Assembly (NCBI GenBank): GCA_964428185.1
Contig: CAYRXH010000006.1
Coordinates: 1 to 61,945 of the forward strand
Length of the DNA stretch: 61,945 bases
Source of the DNA: CAYMAZ01 sp964428185
GTDB lineage: Bacteria > Bacteroidota > Bacteroidia > Bacteroidales > DTU049
Direction of reading: 5' to 3'
Shown: piece after piece, positions 26,979 through 34,487 of the stretch
Numbering within the stretch: position 1 is the stretch's first letter
Layout: every line of letters begins with the position of its first letter
Notes under the pieces: model-generated
What the model was told of the DNA's origin: nothing
The model's database searches: none
What the model saw: only the letters and a program-made list of their open reading frames with translations
Translations under genes and position numbers: made by a program

Positions 26979-27861
26979 ATTTCTTCAGGAACCCTGCTTT
27001 CAACACAAGATCAGTCCTGTCCCTTAGAACAACATTATAAAAACCTGAACTCAACCCGGATACATTTATAGTGCAGATATTACCAAAAAACATTTCTGAC
27101 ATTACACGTCTTCCATGGAGATCAATCACCTCAAGATAATGCTCCTGAATCTGAACATTGTCAGTTTGTATCGTCAGATAATCATCAACAGGTGAAGGAT
27201 AAACAAAAAGATTTCCATTTCCTCCACCCTCACTTACAGAAACAGTGCCCCCTGAAAAACCCAGAACACTCATATTGTCATACCAAACAGAAAACAAATT
27301 TGAGTTATTATATCCGCAACTGGCTTCAATATAAAAGAGAATATCTGATTTGTCAGAAATTCCGGAAATATCAAACATAACAGCAACAGGAGCACAGGAA
27401 CGAATTTCAGTAAACTTAAATCCTTTGCCGTTTATACCTGAATCATAGGTTACGTCCACTGAATCAATAACGACAGATACAACATTGTGCTTATAGTCGT
27501 CATCAGCCCAGATATAAAAACGGCACCAGTCATTTGTATGAGCAGGAAAATAAGAATGACTAACATCAAAAACCAAAACGACAGTGTCACTACCGGTACA
27601 GTTTAGGGCGGGTAATCTTACAAAATTTCTCCAGCAGTTATTCCATGACGAAGTATATCCAATTCTTCCGTCGGGGCAGCCACCCGTGGATGACCAATCG
27701 ATGGGTGTTTGAAAATTCGGGGCAAACCATACATTTGTCGGAGCGCCGGTTCCATGTACAAGAATATCTGTCTGGAACTCCTGTACGGGCATTAAAATTT
27801 GAGCATTACCAATTCCTGACAACAAGTATATCCAATAAAGCAGATGCATTTTTCGTATCAT
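26977..27861 (-). CDS. T9SS-sorted secreted protein of unknown function
   Basis: A 294-residue secreted protein with a signal peptide (1-20). The middle, about residues 30-215, is a beta-sandwich reminiscent of jelly-roll adhesion domains (VVLVFDVSHSYFPAHTNDW, SNLFSVWYDNMSVLGF). The tail from about 220 is a T9SS type A sorting domain (LFVYPSPVDDYLTI, SGFYNVVLRD). It starts 12 bases after the FtsX-like permease gene stops and is probably read from the same transcript. No catalytic motif is visible, so a binding or structural role is more likely than an enzyme. Confidence 0.75.
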   Translation of the reverse strand: MIRKMHLLYWIYLLSGIGNAQILMPVQEFQTDILVHGTGAPTNVWFAPNFQTPIDWSSTGGCPDGRIGYTSSWNNCWRNFVRLPALNCTGSDTVVLVFDVSHSYFPAHTNDWCRFYIWADDDYKHNVVSVVIDSVDVTYDSGINGKGFKFTEIRSCAPVAVMFDISGISDKSDILFYIEASCGYNNSNLFSVWYDNMSVLGFSGGTVSVSEGGGNGNLFVYPSPVDDYLTIQTDNVQIQEHYLEVIDLHGRRVMSEMFFGNICTINVSGLSSGFYNVVLRDRTDLVLKAGFLKK

Positions 27862-27873
27862 AACTCTGTTGAT

Positions 27874-29148
27874 TTATTTATGATTTTCATTTTCGGATTC
27901 CTCAGCATTATGCTCATTAAGAGTTGCAAAGGCTGCTGTAATTCTTCGTGTGGGGATGATCATGGACAACAATCCGATTATTCCGGTGGTAGTGAAAACA
28001 ATTAAAAGATCTGAAATCTTCACTTTCACTGGATAAGCCTGCACAACATAACCGGCATCTTCACCCCCCAGTCCGATCAATCCATATCTGATCTGAAGAA
28101 TACAGAGAAGATAGCCTAGGATAACTCCAATAAAAGACCCAATACAAATAACAAGCAGTCCCTCAACAATAAACAGTCGTCTGATCATCCCGAGAGAAGC
28201 TCCAAGAGCACTAAGCACAGCAATGTCCTTTCGTTTCTCAAGGATAATCATACTCAGGGTTCCAATGACATTGAATGTGGCAATAATGAGAATAAACGCC
28301 AAAATCATAATAATGGCAAGTTTTTCGCTTCGGAGAATTTTGTATACAAATTCCTGTTGCTGAAATCTGTCTTTAACAATATAATCATCACCAAGCATAT
28401 CTTTGAGTAAGCCTGCAAACTTTCTCATACTGATTCCTTTATTCAGCATAATCTCTACTGAAGTCACTTCATCATCATAGTCATACAATCTTTTCCCGGT
28501 CACATAGGGGATCAGGATATATACTTCATCATATTCCTGTTGAACTGAAAAAACACCTGCAGGACGAACCGATTCAGAAACAAATGCTGAAGCAATAGAC
28601 ACAGATGCTTTTGATTTTCTTGATGGGACATAAAGGGAAACGGATTTAGTAAAATCATTTGGATTCACACCAAGAATGTAATCTACTCCTGAGCCCAGAA
28701 TTGCATATTCAACACTATCCCATTCAAGCAAAGCTTCGCCCCTGACTATCATGGAATCCAGATTGGATGAAAGCAGAAAATCCTCCGACACAGCTTTTAC
28801 AGTGACAAGATGTTGCCTGTTGTCATACCTTGCCAGAGCGAGATCTTCAATAACATAAGTAAGTGTGTTTATGCCTTCCAATTGTCTTACCGCATCTTCA
28901 GGAAAGTCAGACAAATTAAAGGTTTTTCCATCAGCACTTTCAATTTTAAAATCAGAATGGAAATTGTTAAACAGTCTGAGTATCAAATCTTCAAAGCCAT
29001 TAAATACCGACAGCACAACAAAGAGAGCCATGGCTCCTACAGCCACACCAATAACAGATATCGTAGAAATAATATTAATAATGGCAAAGGATTTTTTGGC
29101 AAACAAGTATTTTCTTGCAATAAAAAACAACAGTGCTGACTTTTTCAT
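27874..29148 (-). CDS. LolC/E-type ABC transporter permease (FtsX-like)
   Basis: A 424-residue inner-membrane protein of the lipoprotein-releasing permease type. An N-terminal helix follows the motif FIARKYLFAKKSFAIINII. A large periplasmic domain spans about 50-270, and three C-terminal helices form the FtsX-like permease domain (VIGTLSMIILEKRKDIAVLSALG). In E. coli LolCDE extracts lipoproteins from the inner membrane. No ATPase gene lies next to it, so its LolD-like partner must be elsewhere. It follows the IPExxxVDY-like gene by 14 bases and precedes the T9SS protein gene by 12, suggesting one transcript. Confidence 0.87.
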   Translation of the reverse strand: MKKSALLFFIARKYLFAKKSFAIINIISTISVIGVAVGAMALFVVLSVFNGFEDLILRLFNNFHSDFKIESADGKTFNLSDFPEDAVRQLEGINTLTYVIEDLALARYDNRQHLVTVKAVSEDFLLSSNLDSMIVRGEALLEWDSVEYAILGSGVDYILGVNPNDFTKSVSLYVPSRKSKASVSIASAFVSESVRPAGVFSVQQEYDEVYILIPYVTGKRLYDYDDEVTSVEIMLNKGISMRKFAGLLKDMLGDDYIVKDRFQQQEFVYKILRSEKLAIIMILAFILIIATFNVIGTLSMIILEKRKDIAVLSALGASLGMIRRLFIVEGLLVICIGSFIGVILGYLLCILQIRYGLIGLGGEDAGYVVQAYPVKVKISDLLIVFTTTGIIGLLSMIIPTRRITAAFATLNEHNAEESENENHK

Positions 29149-29162
29149 CCTGCGAATATAGT

Positions 29163-29693
29163 CTAATTTCTCTGACCGTCAACATGCCATTGGCTTGATT
29201 TTTTAATCCCCGCTCTTTTTGGTGTTTTACTTTTTTTTATCTGATTTCGGGATTTATTTATTTCTGTAAGATGAAGTTCAAAATTAGTAAGTAAAGGCAA
29301 TGCAAGTTTTTTTTCACTTGAGCTGAGCATTGTCACAAGCAGCATTTGAGGAATATTTTTGAGTGCTGCAGAAATTTCCTCCAACTGTGATTTCAGCGGA
29401 TTCCCCCTGATAATAAAAAAATAATGAAAATATGCTGCTTTTTCAAACCAGGGAACGTGTTTGTCGAAATTTGAAAGCAAAAACAAGTCAACCTGCTCAT
29501 ACGCTTCTTCCTGAGCAAACAAACTGAATCCTATTTCAGGATTTTGTCCTGATCTCAGTGCAGGGTATCGAATAAGATTCAGATACAAAAGTGAATTTAT
29601 ATACCAGCACAATTTGTAGTCTTTTTCATGAGTTGAAAGACCAAAAATCGAATAATCTGAAAAGTCTGGTTTTAATTTCAGGTGTTTTGGCAT
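29163..29693 (-). CDS. IPExxxVDY-like family protein
   Basis: A 176-residue cytoplasmic protein. Its order of features, DYKLCWYINSLLYLNLIR near the start, FSLFAQEE in the middle, then FLLSNFDKHVPWF and FHYFFIIRGN, matches the Bacteroidota family known as IPExxxVDY, whose function is unknown. The name-giving motif is degenerate here (PWFEKAAYFHY). A Lys/Arg-rich tail (about 145-176) could bind nucleic acid. It lies 14 bases upstream of the LolC/E-type permease gene and diverges from the M1 peptidase gene. The family assignment is from memory of the pattern. Confidence 0.6.
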   Translation of the reverse strand: MPKHLKLKPDFSDYSIFGLSTHEKDYKLCWYINSLLYLNLIRYPALRSGQNPEIGFSLFAQEEAYEQVDLFLLSNFDKHVPWFEKAAYFHYFFIIRGNPLKSQLEEISAALKNIPQMLLVTMLSSSEKKLALPLLTNFELHLTEINKSRNQIKKSKTPKRAGIKKSSQWHVDGQRN

Positions 29694-29760
29694 GCTGTAA
29701 AATTACAATTTTTTGTTCATGTGATCTATTTCCTGATATTCACTGCAACCAAAAAATCAT

Positions 29761-29768
29761 TACTTTTG
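29761..29768 (+). promoter_or_regulatory. -7 promoter box for the M1 peptidase gene
   Basis: TACTTTTG (TAnnTTTG) lies 23 bases before the ATG at 29792 and supports that start. Confidence 0.4.
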
Positions 29769-29791
29769 TTACTTCTAATAAACAAACTACC

Positions 29792-31735
29792 ATGAAAAAG
29801 ACCATATCATTTTATTTCATATTTTTTATTGCCGTTTTTTCACTATCATCACAAACTATTATTCCGGGTTCTGAAACAATGAATATTGCCAGAAATAAAG
29901 CTGAAATCTGGCAACGTGCTTGGGAAACCAGAGATGTTCTCTATGATATTGGAAATAATTATGATCTGAAATATTATCGTTTTTTCTGGGAAATTAATCC
30001 CTCAGTTCATTATATTTCAGGAAATGTCACTTCATATTTCACAATAACCGACAATAATACCCAGACAATTCAGTTTGAACTTGCTGATAATATGCAGGTT
30101 GATAGCGTAAAATATCACAACTCTCATGTTTCATATACACACATTACCAAAACTATTTCCATAGATCTGGGGACACAACTTGCAAGTGGGGTTCTGGACT
30201 CTGTCACCATTTGGTATCAGGGTGCTCCAGATTCAGGGAGCGGCTTTGGCAGTTTCATAACAGATGAGCATAACGGCATTCCAATTTTATGGACATTGTC
30301 CCAGCCCTATGGATCAAGTGACTGGTGGCCATGCAAAAACATTTTGAATGACAAAATAGATTCTGTTGATATTTTTGTAAGAACCCCATCTGCATACAGA
30401 GCCGCATCAAATGGTTTGCTTATTCAGGAAATTCCTGATGGCAGCAACACAATATATCACTGGAGACATCGGTATCCAATTGAAACATACCTAGTGGCCA
30501 TTGCTGTTACCAACTATTCTTATTACAGTGATTATGCAGATCTTTCGACAGGTCAACTTGAAATTCTCAATTATGTTTACCCTGAAGATCTTACTTCTGC
30601 TCAGTTAAACACTCCACGGGTTATTCCCTGCCTTGAATTGTTTGATTCTCTTGCAGGCCCCTACCCCTTCTCTCTTGAAAAATACGGTCATGCACAATTT
30701 GGCTGGGGTGGCGCAATGGAACACCAAACAATGAGTTTTATGGGAGGATTTAGTCATGAACTTATTGCTCATGAACTTGCCCATATGTGGTTTGGTAATG
30801 CAATCACCTGTGGCACATGGGCTGACATCTGGCTTAATGAAGGATTTGCCACATATTTCACAGGTCTCACGTATGAAAATCTGTTCAACGGAGTGTACTG
30901 GATGCCTTGGAAGCAAAATGTGGTCAGTAACATTACCAGTGAAACATGGGGGTCAGTATGGTGTGACGACACAACAAATGTTTCCAGAATCTTCAACGGC
31001 CGGCTTTCATACAACAAAGGAGCATACCTTCTTCATATGTTGCGCTGGGTGATGGGCGATGATAACTTTTTTGAAGCAGTCATGAACTATATAACAGATC
31101 CTACTTTAAGATACAGTTATGCCGTTTCAGAAGACTTCATAAATCATGCTGAAGCCGTTTATGGCCATGATCTTGACTGGTTTTTCGACCAATGGCTTTA
31201 TGGACAGGGATATCCCAGCTATACCATTCATGCCATGAAATATCCAAACAATGAAATTCACATCACTGTTAGTCAAACTCAATCACACCCCAGCGTATCT
31301 TATTTCACAATGCCTATCCCGATCAGATTCAGTATGGCTGCCATTGAAGACACCATTGTTGTTTTAGATCATCACTATGACAATCAGGAATTTATCGTTA
31401 ATCTCGATTTTAATCCATCACAGATTTCCTTCGATCCCGAACTGTGGCTGGTATCAAAGTACAATACTGTAAGTATGGGAATTGAAGGATTTTCACCGGA
31501 TGCCAGTATTTCTGTTGTTCCAAACCCCGCATCCGATTATATTCGCATTGAATCTCCTGAACACGCATTCAATCTGATCAAGATATTTGACATGAATGGC
31601 AAACTGGTTCTTGAAACCGGGCAATTCAACTCGGAAACAATCTCACTTGATGTAAGCCATCTGAATCCCGGCAGTTATATGTTGCTCACTGAAGGTGAAT
31701 CTTTCTGCTACAGTACTGCAATTATTATTCAATAA
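29792..31735 (+). CDS. M1 family zinc aminopeptidase with T9SS sorting domain
   Basis: A 647-residue secreted metallopeptidase. The start at 29792 begins a signal peptide (MKKTISFYFIFFIAVFS); the frame is open 67 codons further upstream but that part is antisense to the IPExxxVDY-like gene. The substrate-anchoring motif GGAMEH is followed by the zinc site HELAH (327-331) and the third ligand Glu350 in WLNEGF, with the canonical 18-residue spacing. The enzyme removes N-terminal residues from peptides. The C-terminal 75 residues are a T9SS type A sorting domain (SVVPNPASDYIRIES, PGSYMLLTEG). It lacks the long C-terminal helical domain of E. coli PepN, as do many short secreted M1 enzymes. Confidence 0.93.
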   Translation: MKKTISFYFIFFIAVFSLSSQTIIPGSETMNIARNKAEIWQRAWETRDVLYDIGNNYDLKYYRFFWEINPSVHYISGNVTSYFTITDNNTQTIQFELADNMQVDSVKYHNSHVSYTHITKTISIDLGTQLASGVLDSVTIWYQGAPDSGSGFGSFITDEHNGIPILWTLSQPYGSSDWWPCKNILNDKIDSVDIFVRTPSAYRAASNGLLIQEIPDGSNTIYHWRHRYPIETYLVAIAVTNYSYYSDYADLSTGQLEILNYVYPEDLTSAQLNTPRVIPCLELFDSLAGPYPFSLEKYGHAQFGWGGAMEHQTMSFMGGFSHELIAHELAHMWFGNAITCGTWADIWLNEGFATYFTGLTYENLFNGVYWMPWKQNVVSNITSETWGSVWCDDTTNVSRIFNGRLSYNKGAYLLHMLRWVMGDDNFFEAVMNYITDPTLRYSYAVSEDFINHAEAVYGHDLDWFFDQWLYGQGYPSYTIHAMKYPNNEIHITVSQTQSHPSVSYFTMPIPIRFSMAAIEDTIVVLDHHYDNQEFIVNLDFNPSQISFDPELWLVSKYNTVSMGIEGFSPDASISVVPNPASDYIRIESPEHAFNLIKIFDMNGKLVLETGQFNSETISLDVSHLNPGSYMLLTEGESFCYSTAIIIQ

Positions 31736-31776
31736 CTTCTTTGTAAGTTTCTGCGAGTTGTTTCTTCATTGCACAA

Positions 31777-31809
31777 TTGCACTGCCTGAGTAAAAAAATT
31801 GTATTTTTG
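31777..31809 (+). promoter_or_regulatory. promoter for the ribF operon
   Basis: TTG (31777-31779), 22 bases, then TATTTTTG (31802-31809), close to the Bacteroidota consensus. Ends 20 bases before the ribF ATG. Confidence 0.5.
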
Positions 31810-31829
31810 CTTCCCCGAAAAATCAGATA

Positions 31830-32753
31830 ATGAAAATCATTTACAGGGAAAATATACCGGAAGAAGCAAAAGGCGGTATGCTGGCAACAGGAACGTTTGA
31901 TGGCCTGCATCTTGGTCACAAACACGTCCTTCATTATCTCACTTCTCTGAAGAACTGCAGTTTCCCATGTCCGTCTGTTGTTGCTACATTTTCAAACCAT
32001 CCGCGAAGTATCCTGTTTCCTATGCAAAAACTTGAGCTCCTTTCTACGCTTGATGAAAAATTGGAACTTTTTGATAATCAGGGCATTGATTATGTTTATC
32101 TGATGGAGTTTACACCTTCGTTTGCATCTCTTTCAGCTCGCCAGTTTATTGAAAACTATATTTTGCCACTGCAGCCTTCGGGTATTATTGTCGGAAGGGA
32201 ACATTTTTTCGGAAAAAACAAAGAAGGAAACGCAGTGGTTCTTGAAGAACTGGGCATTGAATTTGGATTTTCAGTGTTTGAAGCTCCCAGTTTCTTTCTT
32301 AACAATCAAAATATCAGCTCATCAGCTATACGAGACCTGATTTCTGAGGGCAATATTGAACAGGCTAACACACTCTTGGGATATCCGTATTTTTTTTCGG
32401 GGAAAGTAATACAGGGACTCCGTATAGGAAAAACTCTCGGGTATCCTACTGCAAATCTTCAGTTACATGACCAAAAACTGTTACCTGCTTCGGGAGTTTA
32501 TGCTGCCAGAGCTATTGTTCAGAATATGGAATATTCAGGAATGCTATATATAGGAAACAGACCAACATTTAACAATAATGATCTGACCATTGAAATAAAT
32601 ATTCTTAATTTTACAGGAAATCTGTACAATCAGCTTATACGTATTATACCTGTCCAACGCATCAGACAGGACATAAAATTTGCTGATGTACAAGAGCTGA
32701 AATTACAAATTGCAACTGATGAAATAATAACAAAACAAATTTTAGGATTATGA
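31830..32753 (+). CDS. ribF: bifunctional riboflavin kinase/FAD synthetase
   Basis: Converts riboflavin to FMN and FMN to FAD in the cytoplasm. The 307-residue protein has the usual two-domain order. The N-terminal adenylyltransferase domain carries TGTFDGLHLGHKHVL and ISSSAIRDLI, and the C-terminal flavokinase domain starts about residue 185 with GLRIGKTLGYPTANL and NRPTFNN. It is first in a plus-strand run with an LRR protein, pdxA and murF-alr, and its TGA overlaps the next ATG by four bases (ATGA). Length and motifs are normal. Confidence 0.96.
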   Translation: MKIIYRENIPEEAKGGMLATGTFDGLHLGHKHVLHYLTSLKNCSFPCPSVVATFSNHPRSILFPMQKLELLSTLDEKLELFDNQGIDYVYLMEFTPSFASLSARQFIENYILPLQPSGIIVGREHFFGKNKEGNAVVLEELGIEFGFSVFEAPSFFLNNQNISSSAIRDLISEGNIEQANTLLGYPYFFSGKVIQGLRIGKTLGYPTANLQLHDQKLLPASGVYAARAIVQNMEYSGMLYIGNRPTFNNNDLTIEINILNFTGNLYNQLIRIIPVQRIRQDIKFADVQELKLQIATDEIITKQILGL

Positions 32754-33379
32754 AAACACTTACATTGAAGAAATCCGCCATTTTATATATGTTCTCCATT
32801 TTTTTCCTGGCTGCACCCCTCCTATCTTCAGGACAAAAGAAAGGAAAGAAAGAGGTTCGGGAAGCCGGAACCTTCACTTCGCTTGAGGAAGCAATGAAAA
32901 CAGATCCTCTTAAAGTTCTGAAGCTTGATCTGAGCAAAAGCAAGTTAAAGGTTTTTCCCACAGAAATATTTGCTTTTAAAAACCTGATGCAGCTCAATCT
33001 TAGCAAAAACAAGCTTACAGAACTTCCTGCAAAAATCGGGGACCTTCAGAAACTTACATACCTGGATATTTCCAAAAACAAAATCACCCAGATTCCTGAA
33101 AGTATCGGAAGCCTTAAAATGCTTAATTCCTTTAAGATGAGTCAGAATAAAATTGAATCTCTGCCTTCTTCATTTTTCAGACTTTCAGCCCTTGAAATCA
33201 TTGATTTTTATTCAAATCCACTAAGGTTTGATCCTCAACAGTTTTCCAAACTTGCCAAAAGACTGAAATATCTGGATGTGAGAAATACAGGCCTATCAAA
33301 TGAACAATGCAAACAACTGAAACAACTTCTCCCTCAGGCAATTATTAAATTTGACAAAGGCTGCAATTGTTCAAAATAA
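32750..33379 (+). CDS. exported leucine-rich repeat protein
   Basis: A 209-residue protein with a hydrophobic N-terminus (about residues 8-25, LLSSGQKKGKK at the end), probably a signal peptide or anchor. About five leucine-rich repeats of 23 residues follow (LTYLDISKNKITQIPESIG type) from about 65 to 175. The last ones are capped by LKYLDVRNTGLSN and a C-terminal pair of cysteines (KGCNCSK). LRRs bind proteins; the partner is unknown. Its ATG overlaps the ribF stop codon, so the two are translationally coupled. pdxA begins 11 bases after its stop. Confidence 0.85.
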   Translation: MKTLTLKKSAILYMFSIFFLAAPLLSSGQKKGKKEVREAGTFTSLEEAMKTDPLKVLKLDLSKSKLKVFPTEIFAFKNLMQLNLSKNKLTELPAKIGDLQKLTYLDISKNKITQIPESIGSLKMLNSFKMSQNKIESLPSSFFRLSALEIIDFYSNPLRFDPQQFSKLAKRLKYLDVRNTGLSNEQCKQLKQLLPQAIIKFDKGCNCSK

Positions 33380-33390
33380 ATCCAAACACA

Positions 33391-34479
33391 ATGAATCAGG
33401 AACAAGACTATCAAAACGACCAATCTTCTTCTCAGAAGACTCCAGTTGTTGCAATATCGCAAGGAGACACAAACAGTGTAAGTTATGAAATCATTATTAA
33501 GGCTCTGGCTGATCCCCGGATTTTTGATTTCATCACTCCTGTTGTTTACGGGAACTCAAAACTGGCATCATATCACCGTAAAACTCTGGCTCTTCAAAAC
33601 TTCAATTTCAATCTGGTTAAAAATATTGAATCTGCAAATCCCAAAAGACCAAATATTATAAATATCAATGAGGATGAAATAAAAATTGACCTTGGCCGCG
33701 AAACACCTATTTCAGGAGAAATGGCGTTTCTTTCTCTTGAGAAAGCCATTGAAGACATCAAAGCAGGCAAAGCTGACATTCTTGTTACAGCTCCTGTTCA
33801 TAAAAATGCCATTCAGGCAATTCATCCTGAATTCAAAGGGCATACAGAATATCTTCAAAACAAATTTAACGCCCGGGATATTCTGATGATCATGGTCAGT
33901 AACACAATGAAAATTGCCCTTGCAACAACTCATGAGCCAGTTTCTTCGGTAGCAGGACTCATTAAAAAAGAACTCTTGTCGAAAAAGATATACCTTTTCA
34001 ATCAATCACTCATTCAGGACTTTAACATTTCAAGACCCAAAATAGCCATCCTTGGATTGAATCCCCATGCAGGAGATAACGGAATGTTTGGCGATGAAGA
34101 AATCAGTGAAATCTGTCCTGCCATTGACGAACTCAACAAACAGGGCATTGCAGCTTTCGGACCGTTCCCCTCTGACGGCTTTTTCGGCAACCTGAAACAC
34201 CGTGAATACGATGGTGTTTTTGCAATGTACCACGATCAAGCACTTATTCCTTTTAAAACTCTATGTTTTGAAGATGGTGTCAACTTTACTGCTGGTCTTC
34301 CTGTTGTTAGAACTTCTCCTGCACATGGAACTGCGTTTGACATTGCCGGACAGGACAAAGCATCAGGTCAGCCATTTAAGGCCGCCCTGCTGCTTGCAAA
34401 TGAAATTTTCAAAAACAGGGAGAATTATGCTAAGATGCATAACAATCCGCTGCAAGTGAACTTAAAAAATCTGCAATAA
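33391..34479 (+). CDS. pdxA: 4-hydroxythreonine-4-phosphate dehydrogenase
   Basis: NAD-dependent step of DXP-dependent pyridoxal 5'-phosphate synthesis in the cytoplasm. The 362-residue protein has the family landmarks: ISQGDTNSVSYEIIIKAL near the start, APVHKNAIQ, GHTEYL, the metal-binding LNPHAGDNGMFGDEE, YHDQALIPFK and VRTSPAHGTAFDIAG. I prefer the ATG at 33391; a TTG further upstream overlaps the LRR gene. It lies in the same run as ribF and the PLP-dependent murF-alr, 8 bases before the latter, a plausible link between cofactor supply and its user. Confidence 0.95.
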   Translation: MNQEQDYQNDQSSSQKTPVVAISQGDTNSVSYEIIIKALADPRIFDFITPVVYGNSKLASYHRKTLALQNFNFNLVKNIESANPKRPNIININEDEIKIDLGRETPISGEMAFLSLEKAIEDIKAGKADILVTAPVHKNAIQAIHPEFKGHTEYLQNKFNARDILMIMVSNTMKIALATTHEPVSSVAGLIKKELLSKKIYLFNQSLIQDFNISRPKIAILGLNPHAGDNGMFGDEEISEICPAIDELNKQGIAAFGPFPSDGFFGNLKHREYDGVFAMYHDQALIPFKTLCFEDGVNFTAGLPVVRTSPAHGTAFDIAGQDKASGQPFKAALLLANEIFKNRENYAKMHNNPLQVNLKNLQ

Positions 34480-34487
34480 CCGAACAC

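Noticed and set aside
26746..27040. Overlapping frames in the small acidic lipoprotein region, both strands
   Set aside because: They are shadows of the low-complexity lipoprotein coding sequence; only the 26737 frame has a signal peptide, a promoter and normal composition.
29591..29791. 67-codon extension upstream of the M1 peptidase signal peptide
   Set aside because: Antisense to the IPExxxVDY-like gene; the signal peptide and promoter box place the start at 29792.
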